Below, in pieces: positions 35,658 to 44,800 of a stretch of DNA of 64,000 bases. The stretch is from Verrucomicrobiia bacterium (GTDB lineage Bacteria > Verrucomicrobiota > Verrucomicrobiia > Limisphaerales > DASXHY01), in NCBI GenBank assembly GCA_035629175.1, contig DASPIL010000103.1, positions 144,755-208,754 on the forward strand, given 5' to 3'. The notes below the pieces were generated by a model. The model ran no database searches, had not been told where the DNA came from, and was given only the letters and a program-made list of their open reading frames with translations. Within the stretch, counting starts at the first letter, position 1. Each line of letters begins with the position of its first letter. Both the position numbers and the translations under genes were made by a program.

Positions 35658-36626
35658 GTGAAACCCCTGACTCTTGCCCCGGCCGCGCTATGCGTATGTT
35701 TAAGTGTCGTGCTGCAGGTTCATCACCTGTCTGCCGCCATTGATCCTGCCCTGCAGGTGGGAATAACACAGACAGACCAGAATGTTGTCTTGCGCTGGTT
35801 TGGTTCCCACAATGTGTCTTACCAGGTGGAGGCCAGTTCCACACTGCCGGCGTGGACCAATGCAGGCCCAGGAATGCCAGGCGCTGACAATTTCCTCTTC
35901 TTCACAAACTCAATAGCGGACGAGACCGCGCGGTACTTTCGAGTGAAGCGGATTCCCGGCACGGCAACTTTTTCCAGCGTCGCGGGCATCTTGACTGTCA
36001 TTGGGGATGACGGTCCCAATACGATCACCGTCAGCCGCAATGCCTCCGGCGGGCTTCTGGTAAACGATGGCTCAATCGCGATCATTGGCGGTCAGCCTAC
36101 CGTGGCCAATACGGTCCTGATCCAGATCTTTGGCCGTGGCGGCGATGATGTGCTGTCGCTCAATGAAGGGATGGGACCCTTGCCTCCTGCAAATATCCAA
36201 GGCGACGTAGGCAATGACTCGCTGACCGGCGGTTCTGGCGCAGATGTCGTTAGCGGCGGTGCGGGGTTCGATACACTCTTCGGACGCGGAGGCACGGACA
36301 ACATCCTGGGAGGCGCGGACGACGACACGGTGGTCGGCGGGGATGGAGATGATATTGTGAGATGGGCGAAGGGAACGACCTGTTCGTTTGGAATCCCGGC
36401 GACGACACCGACCTGGTGGATGGAACGAACGGCACGGATACAGTGCAAATCAACGGCGGCAATGGCGGAGAGTTTTTCACCGCAACCGCCAATGGTACGC
36501 GTGTTCGCTTCGATCGGGTTGATCCCGCGCCCTTTTCCATCGACATCGGAACATGCGAGAATCTTGTGCTTTATTGCAACGGCGGAACGGACACGTTCGC
36601 CGCCACCGGCAATCTTGCCGCATTGA
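35658..36626 (+). pseudogene. N-terminal part of a secreted RTX-like (hemolysin-type calcium repeat) protein, frame broken near 36360
   Basis: Starts at GTG 35658 with a signal peptide (APAALCVCLSVVLQVHHLSA). An FFR-type module follows (VSYQVEASSTLPAW ... ARYFRVKRI), then about 80 residues of GGxGxDxx repeats (GDVGNDSLTGGSGADVVSGG). After GDGDDIV (about 36357) this frame becomes nonsense and runs to a stop at 36626. The repeat pattern resumes in another frame at ATG 36362. Alignment with the second copy at 37390-37430 (NDTIQLGDGDDRFVW) shows one missing base within GTGAGATG at about 36357-36363. Real coding probably runs 35658-36360 and then continues in the next entry. The cause may be a true mutation or a base-call error. 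Confidence 0.6.
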
Positions 36627-38461
36627 TCAGAATCACTGTCGATGGCGGGCCAGGGAATGACTCCCTGTTGGGAAGTAACGGGCCGGATATCCTGCTCGGC
36701 GGTGACGACAACGATTTTGTGGATGGCCAGCAGGGCTCGGATGTCGCGTTCCTTGGTGCAGGTGATGACACCTTTCAATGGGATCCGGGTGATGGCAATG
36801 ACACGGTTGAGGGGCAGGGCGGTGTTGATCTGTTGCGCTTCAATGGGAGCGCCGGAAGCGAAACCATCGACTTGTCGCCCAACGGCTCGCGGTTTCGTTT
36901 CTCGCGCAACCTCGGCAACGTAGTCCTCGACCTTGATGATGTTGAAACGGCGCGCGTTGAATTAGGGGGAGGTGCGGATATCTTGGTCGTGCAGCCGCTT
37001 TTCGCGACGAGCGTGACAAATGTCAGTGTCAATCTTGCCTCATCCCCGGGCGGCGGCGCTGGCGACGCGCAGTCGGACAATGTTGTTATTAACGGAACCG
37101 TGGACGCCGACAAAATCTCTCCTGCCAGCAGCGGGACGAATGTGGTGGTGGACGCCTTTTCCGTGCGTGTGCAAATCAGCGCAGCGGAGCCAGCACTGGA
37201 TCGCTTGACGATCAACGGATTGGAAGGGGAAGACGTCCTGACTGCGACGGCTTTGGCCGGCGGACAGATCGGGTTGATCCTGGATGGCGGGTTCGGCGAC
37301 GACGTGCTAACTGGCAGCGAGGGTGACGATGTGCTGAACGGTGGTCCAGACGAAGACCTCGTGGTTGGTGGAAATGGAAACGATACGATACAGCTGGGCG
37401 ACGGGGATGATCGATTCGTTTGGAACCCGGGCGACGATACCGATTTAATCGATGGAACCAACGGAGTCGATACCGTCGAGATCAATGGAGGAAACGGCGC
37501 TGAAATATTCAGCACCACCGCCAATGGCGTTCGCGTTCGGTTTGATCGGATCAATCCTGCTCCGTTTTTCCTCGATATCGGAACATGTGAAAGGCTGATA
37601 TTGAATGCGAATGGCGGCGACGACAGTTTTTCTGCGGTTGGGAATCTCGCCGCACTGATCCAGATCACTGTGGATGGCGGGGCGGGAGATGACACGCTGC
37701 TGGGCAGCAACGGGCCCGACTTCCTGCTGGGTGGCGACGACAACGACTTCGTGGATGGGCAGCAGGGCAACGATACTGCGATGCTTGGTGCAGGCGATGA
37801 TGCATTTCAATGGGATCCAGGTGATGGGAGTGACGTCATCGAAGGACAGGGCGGGGTGGACACGCTTCGTTTTAATGGCAGTGCAGGCTCCGAAACCATT
37901 GATCTTTCAGCCAACGGCTCCAGGCTCAAGTTCTTCCGAAATCTTGGCAGCGTGACGCTCGACCTTGACGATGTTGAAGTCGTTCGCCACGAATCACTGG
38001 GCGGGGCGGATATCATCGTGGTCCATAGTCTCGCGGCAACGGATGTTGGCATGGTTGGCATCAATCTCTCGGGAATCCTTGGCGGGTCGTCGGGCGATGC
38101 GCAGGTTGACAGCGTGGTGGTGAGTGGTACGGCCGCAGAAGACGTGGTGACCGTGAGTAACTCGGCGACGAACGTGGTTGTATCTGGACTCGGTCCTGTT
38201 ATTTCCATTGCGAGTTCCGAAGCTGCGAACGACCACTTGCGCGTCAACACACTCGCGGGAAACGACACCGTCAATGCGCAAAATCTTGCAGCAGGTTTTC
38301 TGACGCTCACCATCGATGGTGGAGACAATGCTGACGTGTTGCGGGGAAGCGACGGCGCGGATGTGCTGTTTGGTGGAGAGGGTGACGATGTGTTATTCGG
38401 AGGTCCGGGATTTGACGTGCTCGACGGCGGCTCCGGCAGCAACATCGTAATTCAAGACTAA
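36362..38461 (+). CDS. C-terminal part of the RTX-like calcium-binding repeat protein
   Basis: 699 aa of Asp/Gly-rich repeats, continuing the upstream frame after a one-base discrepancy; the whole product would be about 934 aa. Nonapeptide repeats of the GGxGxDx(L/V/I)x type (LLGGDDNDFVDGQQG, LTGSEGDDVLNGGPDED, ending VLFGGPGFDVLDGGSGSN) form calcium-binding beta-rolls in known relatives. Between them are beta-rich stretches of about 200 residues. The frame consists of two tandem units of 344 codons (see the repeat entry). No T1SS signal or T1SS genes are seen nearby; export is likely by Sec, given the signal peptide of the upstream part. The ATG at 36362 is simply the first in this frame and probably not a genuine start. 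A stop follows directly after IVIQD. Confidence 0.75.
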   Translation: MGEGNDLFVWNPGDDTDLVDGTNGTDTVQINGGNGGEFFTATANGTRVRFDRVDPAPFSIDIGTCENLVLYCNGGTDTFAATGNLAALIRITVDGGPGNDSLLGSNGPDILLGGDDNDFVDGQQGSDVAFLGAGDDTFQWDPGDGNDTVEGQGGVDLLRFNGSAGSETIDLSPNGSRFRFSRNLGNVVLDLDDVETARVELGGGADILVVQPLFATSVTNVSVNLASSPGGGAGDAQSDNVVINGTVDADKISPASSGTNVVVDAFSVRVQISAAEPALDRLTINGLEGEDVLTATALAGGQIGLILDGGFGDDVLTGSEGDDVLNGGPDEDLVVGGNGNDTIQLGDGDDRFVWNPGDDTDLIDGTNGVDTVEINGGNGAEIFSTTANGVRVRFDRINPAPFFLDIGTCERLILNANGGDDSFSAVGNLAALIQITVDGGAGDDTLLGSNGPDFLLGGDDNDFVDGQQGNDTAMLGAGDDAFQWDPGDGSDVIEGQGGVDTLRFNGSAGSETIDLSANGSRLKFFRNLGSVTLDLDDVEVVRHESLGGADIIVVHSLAATDVGMVGINLSGILGGSSGDAQVDSVVVSGTAAEDVVTVSNSATNVVVSGLGPVISIASSEAANDHLRVNTLAGNDTVNAQNLAAGFLTLTIDGGDNADVLRGSDGADVLFGGEGDDVLFGGPGFDVLDGGSGSNIVIQD
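36383..38446 (+). repeat. Two tandem 1,032-bp (344-codon) units in the RTX-like gene
   Basis: The phrase FVWNPGDDTDL-x-DGTNG begins at 36383 and again at 37415, exactly 1,032 bp apart, and the two stretches stay collinear: GGNG-E-F, RVRFDR, GTCE, NLAALI-ITVDGG, LLGGDDNDFVDGQQG, DPGDG, FNGSAGSETIDLS, LDLDDVE. The copies differ at many codons, so the duplication is not recent. Confidence 0.8.
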
Positions 38462-38764
38462 ATCACCTCACCCAATTAGGGGATGCGGTAATCAACAGAA
38501 CTGGTGATGTTTCTCAATCAACTCCCTGATACTGTCTGAACCGTTAGCTCCACTCAGTTCCGCCGCTTCGCAGGCTGGTCCTGGGAAGTGTCGGTCCCAA
38601 CAACAACACGCAATTGGCGCGACAACACATCTCCCGGAGACTGTCCATTCTCCGTCTTCCGCGATCGGATGATCCGCCCCGGCATCAGGGGTCGCATTGC
38701 CTTGTGCCTGATCGGATCACTGTTCGATGGCCGCGCCGTTGGCACAACCCAACCACAACAAACA
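38462..38764. other. 303-bp intergenic stretch upstream of the beta-helix gene
   Basis: No coding potential is seen beyond an in-frame upstream extension of the next gene, which lacks any signal or family resemblance. The only notable element is the imperfect palindrome CCCAATTAGGG at 38471-38481, just after the RTX stop. It resembles a dyad operator but is too short to assign. Confidence 0.4.
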
Positions 38765-39703
38765 ATGAAAAAACAACTGGCAGTTCTTACTGCCGCAACC
38801 CTGCTCGTGCTCGGTGCAAGTTCCGTCGATGCAGCAACCGGCGAAGTGTTCAAGTCGGGCACCACATGGACCGGCCGAGTCGACGGCTCCACGAAATACA
38901 CCGGGTCCAGCATGAATGCCGCGATCCAGGCGTGCATCAATGCCATGAGTTCCGGAACGGTGAACATCAAGAACAGCGGCAACGCCGACGCAAGCTACGG
39001 CGTCGCGCCGAAGAATGGCGTTTGGCTGAACTACAACGGCGTCACCGTCAATGGCAACCGCGCAACATCCGTCGTGCAGGTGGACAACAAGAGCAACATC
39101 CGCATCGACAACCTGAAGATGAGCGGCAGCCCGCGCTATGGCGTTTGGGTTCGGACGAGCAGCACCATCACGCTGGGTGGCTGCAGCCATAGCGGCGGGG
39201 GGCTTCCCTTCCGCATTGACGACAGCAAGGGCGGCTGGTCGCGGAACGTCAACGCCAACAGCCCGACCTCCATCGGAGCGACGGCCCACGGTTTTGAAAC
39301 CTACGGTGTTGATGGTTTCTATTATGGAACCGTGACCGCGCGCGACTCGAGCGGCTGCGGTTTGCTGCTGAACAAGACGGTCAACTCGTCAGGCGGCACG
39401 GTGAACGCCTATAACTGCAACTACGGCGGCGGCTACGCGGGTTTCCGCTGCGCCAACAGCAACGGCAAGGGCTCGCTGGGCACAGCCAACTCTGACCGTT
39501 GCGGACGCGGAATCTTCAGCGTTACGCAAAGCCGCGATATGACGGTGAACAATTGCCTGCTGCAGAACTGCAGCGGCATCGGCATCTGGCTTCAGGACAC
39601 CTACAACACCCGCATCAACGCCGGGACTGTTCGCAACAATGGCGGAGGATGCAAATCCATCACGGGCGGATCCGGCAACGTGATCAACGTCGCCTGCCAA
39701 TAG
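38765..39703 (+). CDS. Secreted right-handed parallel beta-helix protein
   Basis: 312 aa. The ATG at 38765 gives a classic signal peptide (MKKQLAVLTAATLLVLG, then ASSVDA). An upstream in-frame start at 38588 would place the signal internally, so it is rejected. The mature protein shows the stacked-coil rhythm of pectate-lyase-like folds: NGVTVNGNRATSVVQVDN, KSNIRIDNLKMSGSPRYGVWV, RDMTVNNCLLQNCSGIGIWL, TRINAGTVRNNGGGC. Six or more Cys residues in the coils (GGCSHSG, GCGLLL, YNCNYGG, RCANSN, NCLLQNC) suggest disulfides or Cys ladders. Such folds occur in polysaccharide lyases and hydrolases, but no catalytic motif of a named PL/GH family is visible. Likely substrate: a carbohydrate. Confidence 0.75.
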   Translation: MKKQLAVLTAATLLVLGASSVDAATGEVFKSGTTWTGRVDGSTKYTGSSMNAAIQACINAMSSGTVNIKNSGNADASYGVAPKNGVWLNYNGVTVNGNRATSVVQVDNKSNIRIDNLKMSGSPRYGVWVRTSSTITLGGCSHSGGGLPFRIDDSKGGWSRNVNANSPTSIGATAHGFETYGVDGFYYGTVTARDSSGCGLLLNKTVNSSGGTVNAYNCNYGGGYAGFRCANSNGKGSLGTANSDRCGRGIFSVTQSRDMTVNNCLLQNCSGIGIWLQDTYNTRINAGTVRNNGGGCKSITGGSGNVINVACQ

Positions 39704-39725
39704 CCTCCATGTAACAGTCATCAAA

Positions 39726-39750
39726 CCGCGGCAGCCCAGCGCTGCCGCGG
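39726..39750 (+). terminator. Perfect 9-bp hairpin after the beta-helix gene
   Basis: CCGCGGCAG and CTGCCGCGG flank a 7-nt loop, 23 bp after the stop at 39703 and 11 bp before the next ATG. It is strong and GC-rich but lacks a T-tract. It may work as a terminator, an mRNA 3' stabiliser, or a translational element for the downstream gene. Confidence 0.5.
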
Positions 39751-39761
39751 TCCTGCACGGC

Positions 39762-42119
39762 ATGAAAAAGTTTCTTCCTCTTCTGCTACTGTCGATCGGC
39801 CTGGCTGGCGGGTTTGTCGCGGGACGGCTTCAGCGTCCTGAACCTTCTCGATCTCCCGCTGCGAACGCAATGGTCGTGTCCGAGCGCACCCTTGCAAACG
39901 GCCGCGCTTATCGAACAGCGGACACACCCGTTGCGCTGTCGGTGGACCAAATCGCCGCACGACTCGAGGCCGAGTGCCGGCGCGGCATCTGGCGTCGCAC
40001 CAAGGAATGGGAAATGATTTTGAACGGCCTCGATGCATCGCAGTTGCGGCAACTGGCTGGCATGGCCCGCCATCTGATCCTTTCGACCACGCAGGATGAA
40101 TTGCGTCATTCAGTGATTTCGCGCTGGGGTGAAGCGGACCCTGCTGCGGCACTCGCCTATTCAACGGCATTGCCGGATTCAACGCTTCGCGAAGGCCTTG
40201 TTCTTCTCGTGATCCAAAGCTGGCTTTACACCCATTCTCATGACGCGATTGCGTGGGTTCGCGACCAGCCTCCCGGCGCGTTGCGGAATGAACTGGTTAA
40301 CCGCGCGGTGGAATACATGGCCGCACATGATCCGCGCGGGGCGCTCGAACTGGCCGAGTTGTTGCCCCGAACGATTCGCTCCTCTTCGTACGCGAATGTT
40401 TTCAAATCGTGGGCCGCCTCTGACCCGGCCTCGGCTGCCGCGTTTGCGGCGGGAATGGATTTGCGCCCCTCTGAACGATTGGCCGTGTTCGAAGCGATCG
40501 GCGCAGCGTGGGTGGCCGCCGATCCGCAGTTGGCGCTGGCCTGGGCAGGTTCCCTCGCACCGGGCGGCCAGAAGAACTCAGTGTTCAATTCAATCCTTGC
40601 CAACTGGGCAGTGGCAAATCCCGCCGCTGCATCCGAGTACGCGCTGGCGCTGCCTCCCGGGCCGAATCGTATTGCAGCAATCACTCAGGTGGCCTCGGCC
40701 TGGCCCACGAGCGATCCCGAAGGCGCCGCGCAGTTCGCGGCGAAGCTGCCTGCCGGCGCAAGCCGCGACAACGTGATGCGGCATGTGATCGGCAATTGGG
40801 CCAATGTGGATCCTGCCGCGGCATTCGCGTATGCAGATGCGCTGCCAGCCGGACCTGCGAAGAATGATATGCTCAGCAACGTCGCGATGTTGTGGTCGCT
40901 TGAAAACCCGGCTCAGGCACTTTCAACAGCCACGAACCTTCCGCCAGGCAGCGGACGCAGCGCCGCAATCTCGCAGGTCGTGGGACAAATGGCACTTGAC
41001 GATCCTGATGCAGCGCTTTCCTTCGCAAAATCCCTCCCGCCAGGCAGCGAGCGGGATCAGTTGATGCAATCCGTGGCGTCCACCTTGTCACGCGATGACC
41101 CGCAGATTGCGGCGAAATTTGCGGCGGAACTCCCGCCCGGCACAACGCAGCTGAACGCGATTTCGTCGGTCGTGTTTGGCCTTGCGCAAGCGGACCAGAA
41201 CGAGGCGATTACGTGGGCAAAATCCTTGCCTGAGGGAATGGCACGGCGCCGCGCGTACGAACAACTGGGCGAGGAGATGATGAAGTCCGATCCCGCCGCC
41301 GCGATCCAGTGGGCTCAATCATTGCCCGCGGGCGACGGCCGCGCGCGCGTGCTGGAAACGAGCATTGGCCAATGGGTTCGAGACGATTCTGTTTCGGCGC
41401 TGGAATGGGCGGCGAAGCTTCCGGACGGCGAGACGAAACACCAGGCGCTGCTCGCGATCGGCAATCAACTGGCATACACAGAACCATCCACCACGCTCGA
41501 CCTGGCGCTTCAAGCGAAGGGTGAGGATCGCAACAGCCTGCTCGGTCATATCGCACAGGTGTGGGGACGCGAAGATCCAAAGGGCGCAATGGAACGGGCA
41601 CTCAAACTTCCCGCGGGTGAGGATCGAACTGAATTTATTTCGCAGCTGGTGATCGCATTGTCGCAACAGGCCGCACCCGAAGCCGCAGCCTTTGCGGCCA
41701 ATCTGAAGCTTGGGGATCTCCAGGTGCAGGCTGTCGACACGCTCGTTCTCAATTGGTCAATGGCAGATCCCGCCGCGACAGCGTCTTGGGTCGCTACGTT
41801 TCCAGAAAGCTCGATGCGCGATTCTGCGTTGCGAAATGTCGCCGAGCAGTGGGCGATCGTGGATCCCTCGAACGCCGGGAAATGGCTCGGACGGCAACCC
41901 GCTGGAGCGGGCCGCGACGAAGCATTCGTGGCCTACACGCAACAGGTGGCCGTCGAACGTCCGCAAATGGCGGCTGACTGGATTAGTGCCATTGGCAGTC
42001 CTGATCAACGTCAGGTTGCGATCGAGTCGGTGGCGCGGAATTGGATCAAGCAGGATCGGAATGCGGCAATGTCATGGCTGAGTGCCATCGGACGTCTGGA
42101 TCTTGCGACAGGCCTGTGA
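39762..42119 (+). CDS. Membrane-anchored alpha-solenoid protein of about 20 repeats of 32 residues
   Basis: 785 aa. The N-terminus is a signal/anchor (KKFLPLLLLSIGLAGGFVAGRL). From about residue 120 to the end the protein is a nearly unbroken array of about 20 units of 32 residues, with consensus DP-x-AA-x-x-(W/F)A-x-x-LP-x-G-x-x-R-x-x-(A/V)-x-x-x-(V/I)-x-x-x-W. Each unit predicts two helices with a PPG/PAG turn, like TPR or Sel1 repeats but of a length and consensus I cannot match to a named family. No catalytic motif. It probably lies in the periplasm and scaffolds protein interactions. Similar arrays are, to my knowledge, common in Verrucomicrobiota but uncharacterised. It precedes the GH44 gene by about 90 bp. 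Confidence 0.75.
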   Translation: MKKFLPLLLLSIGLAGGFVAGRLQRPEPSRSPAANAMVVSERTLANGRAYRTADTPVALSVDQIAARLEAECRRGIWRRTKEWEMILNGLDASQLRQLAGMARHLILSTTQDELRHSVISRWGEADPAAALAYSTALPDSTLREGLVLLVIQSWLYTHSHDAIAWVRDQPPGALRNELVNRAVEYMAAHDPRGALELAELLPRTIRSSSYANVFKSWAASDPASAAAFAAGMDLRPSERLAVFEAIGAAWVAADPQLALAWAGSLAPGGQKNSVFNSILANWAVANPAAASEYALALPPGPNRIAAITQVASAWPTSDPEGAAQFAAKLPAGASRDNVMRHVIGNWANVDPAAAFAYADALPAGPAKNDMLSNVAMLWSLENPAQALSTATNLPPGSGRSAAISQVVGQMALDDPDAALSFAKSLPPGSERDQLMQSVASTLSRDDPQIAAKFAAELPPGTTQLNAISSVVFGLAQADQNEAITWAKSLPEGMARRRAYEQLGEEMMKSDPAAAIQWAQSLPAGDGRARVLETSIGQWVRDDSVSALEWAAKLPDGETKHQALLAIGNQLAYTEPSTTLDLALQAKGEDRNSLLGHIAQVWGREDPKGAMERALKLPAGEDRTEFISQLVIALSQQAAPEAAAFAANLKLGDLQVQAVDTLVLNWSMADPAATASWVATFPESSMRDSALRNVAEQWAIVDPSNAGKWLGRQPAGAGRDEAFVAYTQQVAVERPQMAADWISAIGSPDQRQVAIESVARNWIKQDRNAAMSWLSAIGRLDLATGL

Positions 42120-42209
42120 CCGACGGAAGCGAAGCGTTGTTTCACGAGCTGTGGCGCGGTCGGAAATTCCGCCATGGTTCGGCGGCACATAATGTGCGAA
42201 TCATGCGGC

Positions 42210-44546
42210 ATGCAATCTTCACTTCGCATCCGATTCGCGATCGTGAACCTGGCGCGATGCCTGGTCCTTGGCGTTTCACCCGCGCTGTTCGCGGCAACCA
42301 ATCAGCCCGTTTATTCTGATTCGCTGCAAGGCGGCTGGGCGGACTGGAGTTGGGCCGCAGTGGATCGCAACAATGCATCGCCCGTGCATCAGGGCACCGC
42401 GTCGATCAGAGTTACAGCGTCTGCATGGCAGGCCCTTTATCTTCACAACGACACCCTGCAGGCTGGCGGGTTGACGAACCTTTCGTTTTGGATCAATGGC
42501 GGGACGGGCGCACAGATTGTCCAAGTTCAAGCCACACGCGGCAATCAGGAACAGGCACCGGTTGTTCTCCAACCTTTGCCCGCCAATGCGTGGCGTTTGG
42601 AAAGCATCCCCTTGTCGGCTCTCGGCGTGGCGCAAGCCAATGATTTTGATGGCTTCTGGATTCAGGTCCAGGAGACGGCCACGCCCACCACGTTCTATAT
42701 TGATGACATCGTCCTGCTCGGCGGATCGAACGCGCCGCCGCAAGACGGAACCAACGCACAGATCACGGTCGCTCTCGACGCAGGAGCTGACCTGCGCCCC
42801 ATCAATCCCTTGATTTACGGCGTTGCGTTCGCATCGTCCAACGAGCTCGCCTTGTTGAACGCGCCCTTGAATCGATCGGGCGGCAACGCCGAGACCCGCT
42901 ACAACTGGCGTGACAACGTGCGCAATCACGCTTCCGATTGGTATTTCCAATCTCTTGAGGCGGGGCCCGCCAGTCCAGGAGAAGCTGCCGACAGTCATGT
43001 CTCGGAAAGCCGGGACGGGGGAGCCGAGGCCATGCTGACCGTTCCGATGATCGGCTGGATGCCGAAACTTGGTCCGAATCGGCAGCGGCTCTCCAGTTAT
43101 TCCATCGCAAAGTACGGCCCGCAGACCGATCGCGACTGGCAGTGGTTCCCGGACGCGGGCAATGGCGTTGGGACGAACCTTTCCACCGGCGCAACGTGGC
43201 TGATCACCACAAATGATCCCAATGATGCCCATTTCCAGACAAATTCCGCTTTTCAGCAGGCTTGGATTCAGCATCTCACCAATCGCTGGGGATTGGCCAC
43301 GAATGGCGGCGTGCGCTTCTACTGCATGGATAATGAGCATACGCTCTGGAACTCCACGCATCGCGATGTCCATCCCGCCGGCACAACCATGCAGGAGATC
43401 CGCGACAAGTTTTTCGAGTACGGCACCATGGTGAAGTCGGTGGATCGCGGTGCGCTGTTGCTTGCCCCGGAGGAGTGGGGTTGGAGCGGATATCTTTACA
43501 GCGGCTTTGATGCGGCCTGGGCAACGGCCAATAACAATTGGAACCCGGCCGCTTTTCCTGACCGCAATGCCAACGGCGGGATGGATTACATGCCGTGGTT
43601 CCTGGACCAGGCGCGGCAGCAGGCCGTCAGCACAGGGCAGCGTTTGCTTGATTACTTCACGCTGCATATCTATCCGCAGGGCGGCGAATATGGGAACAAC
43701 ACCTCGACAGCGATGCAACTGCGGCGCAATCGTTCGACACGTGCGCTGTGGGATACGAATTACGTCGACGAAACATGGATCAACGCGGTAGTCCGGCTGA
43801 TTCCACGCATGCGCGAGTGGGTGACCGCGTACTATCCGGGAACGAAAATTGGAATCACGGAATACAACTGGGGCGCCGAGCACCACATCAACGGCGCCAC
43901 AGCGCAGGCGGATGTGTTCGGAATCTTCGGCAGGGAGGGGCTCGATCTTGCAACGCGATGGACCACGCCCGCGGTGGCTTCTCCTACGTTCAAGGCCATG
44001 CAGATGTATCGCAACTATGATGGCAACCGTTCCGGGTTCGGCGACGTGAGCATTCGCGCCAGCGTCCCGAATCCCGACCAGGTTTCCGTCTTCGCTGCGC
44101 TGCGCCAGGCGGATGGAGCGTTGACGGTGATGGCGATCAATAAACAAATTGGAAGCAACACGCCGGTGCGGTTTGCGTTGACGAATCATTCTCCTGCGGG
44201 GATCGCTGAAGTCTGGCAGCTGACGGCAGCCAACAGCATAGCGCGACTGGGCAATATCCCTGTCGTGGCGAGTGGATTCACCAGCACGGTTCCGGCGCAG
44301 AGTGTGACGCTATTTGTGATTCCGCGCTCCGCGGCCGCTCCCGTTCTGACAGCTCCAACGCTGTGGAATGATGGACAGTTTCGAGTCGTTCTCCACGGTT
44401 CGACGGGAACGACTTACCAGCTGCAAGCCAGCACGGACCTGATGACGTGGACGGAAGTGCAGACGATCACGCTTACGAACGGCGCCACTCCGATGACTCT
44501 TCTGATGACGAACGATAACCAATTTTTTCGCGCGGCAATGCAGTGA
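42210..44546 (+). CDS. Secreted GH44 endoglucanase/xyloglucanase with C-terminal FFR module
   Basis: About 778 aa from the ATG at 42210, which begins the signal peptide (MQSSLRIRFAIVN ... LVLGVSPALFA). The in-frame ATG at 42174 would add twelve Cys-containing residues before the signal and is disfavoured. Order: a carbohydrate-binding-like beta sandwich (SDSLQGGWADWSW ... FYIDDIVLLGG); the GH44 catalytic domain (INPLIYGVAFAS, RSGGNAETRYNW, FYCMDNEHTLWNSTHRDVHP with the proposed acid/base Glu encoded near 43335, GITEYNWGAE with the nucleophile Glu near 43860); a small beta domain; and a terminal module ending QFFRAAMQ. GH44 enzymes cut beta-1,4 glucans such as carboxymethylcellulose and xyloglucan. 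Its end converges on the minus-strand TonB operon with a 28-bp gap. Confidence 0.9.
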   Translation: MQSSLRIRFAIVNLARCLVLGVSPALFAATNQPVYSDSLQGGWADWSWAAVDRNNASPVHQGTASIRVTASAWQALYLHNDTLQAGGLTNLSFWINGGTGAQIVQVQATRGNQEQAPVVLQPLPANAWRLESIPLSALGVAQANDFDGFWIQVQETATPTTFYIDDIVLLGGSNAPPQDGTNAQITVALDAGADLRPINPLIYGVAFASSNELALLNAPLNRSGGNAETRYNWRDNVRNHASDWYFQSLEAGPASPGEAADSHVSESRDGGAEAMLTVPMIGWMPKLGPNRQRLSSYSIAKYGPQTDRDWQWFPDAGNGVGTNLSTGATWLITTNDPNDAHFQTNSAFQQAWIQHLTNRWGLATNGGVRFYCMDNEHTLWNSTHRDVHPAGTTMQEIRDKFFEYGTMVKSVDRGALLLAPEEWGWSGYLYSGFDAAWATANNNWNPAAFPDRNANGGMDYMPWFLDQARQQAVSTGQRLLDYFTLHIYPQGGEYGNNTSTAMQLRRNRSTRALWDTNYVDETWINAVVRLIPRMREWVTAYYPGTKIGITEYNWGAEHHINGATAQADVFGIFGREGLDLATRWTTPAVASPTFKAMQMYRNYDGNRSGFGDVSIRASVPNPDQVSVFAALRQADGALTVMAINKQIGSNTPVRFALTNHSPAGIAEVWQLTAANSIARLGNIPVVASGFTSTVPAQSVTLFVIPRSAAAPVLTAPTLWNDGQFRVVLHGSTGTTYQLQASTDLMTWTEVQTITLTNGATPMTLLMTNDNQFFRAAMQ

Positions 44547-44574
44547 TCGCGCCAGGTGTTTATTTCGCGCCGGC

Positions 44575-44799
44575 TCAGAAACGGATTGCCTCATTGAGCT
44601 GTCCGCATTGCGAACAGCGCGAGCGATCGACGCCGGGATCGTCGGTGTAAACGAATCCGCAGCGTGTGCAGCGGAAAATGGTATCCTGGCTCGGCGTGGG
44701 CGTGAAGCGGCGCTGCCGGAGTTCACCATAGATCATGAGGGCAGCCAGCGCGCTGAACGTGATGGCCAGATAAAGGAGAATCAGCAGGGGCACGCTCAT
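44575..44799 (-). CDS. Small membrane protein with zinc-ribbon domain
   Basis: 74 aa: one N-terminal transmembrane helix (LLILLYLAITFSALAALMIYG), then a rubredoxin/zinc-ribbon-like domain with CTRCGFVYTDDP and CSQCGQLN, giving two CxxC pairs. No partner protein is known. It is the last gene of the minus-strand exbB-exbD-tonB-like operon, starting 1 nt after the stop of the TonB-like gene, so co-expression is near certain. A role in that membrane complex is possible but not shown. Confidence 0.75.
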   Translation of the reverse strand: MSVPLLILLYLAITFSALAALMIYGELRQRRFTPTPSQDTIFRCTRCGFVYTDDPGVDRSRCSQCGQLNEAIRF

Positions 44800-44800
44800 G

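Noticed and set aside
38471..38481. Palindrome CCCAATTAGGG as an operator
   Set aside because: One imperfect short dyad right after a stop codon; no second copy near a start, so not claimed as a site.
42276..44189. 637-codon open frame on the minus strand
   Set aside because: It is entirely antisense to the well-supported GH44 gene and is explained by codon-position base bias in high-GC DNA; its translation has no signal, domain or repeat pattern.
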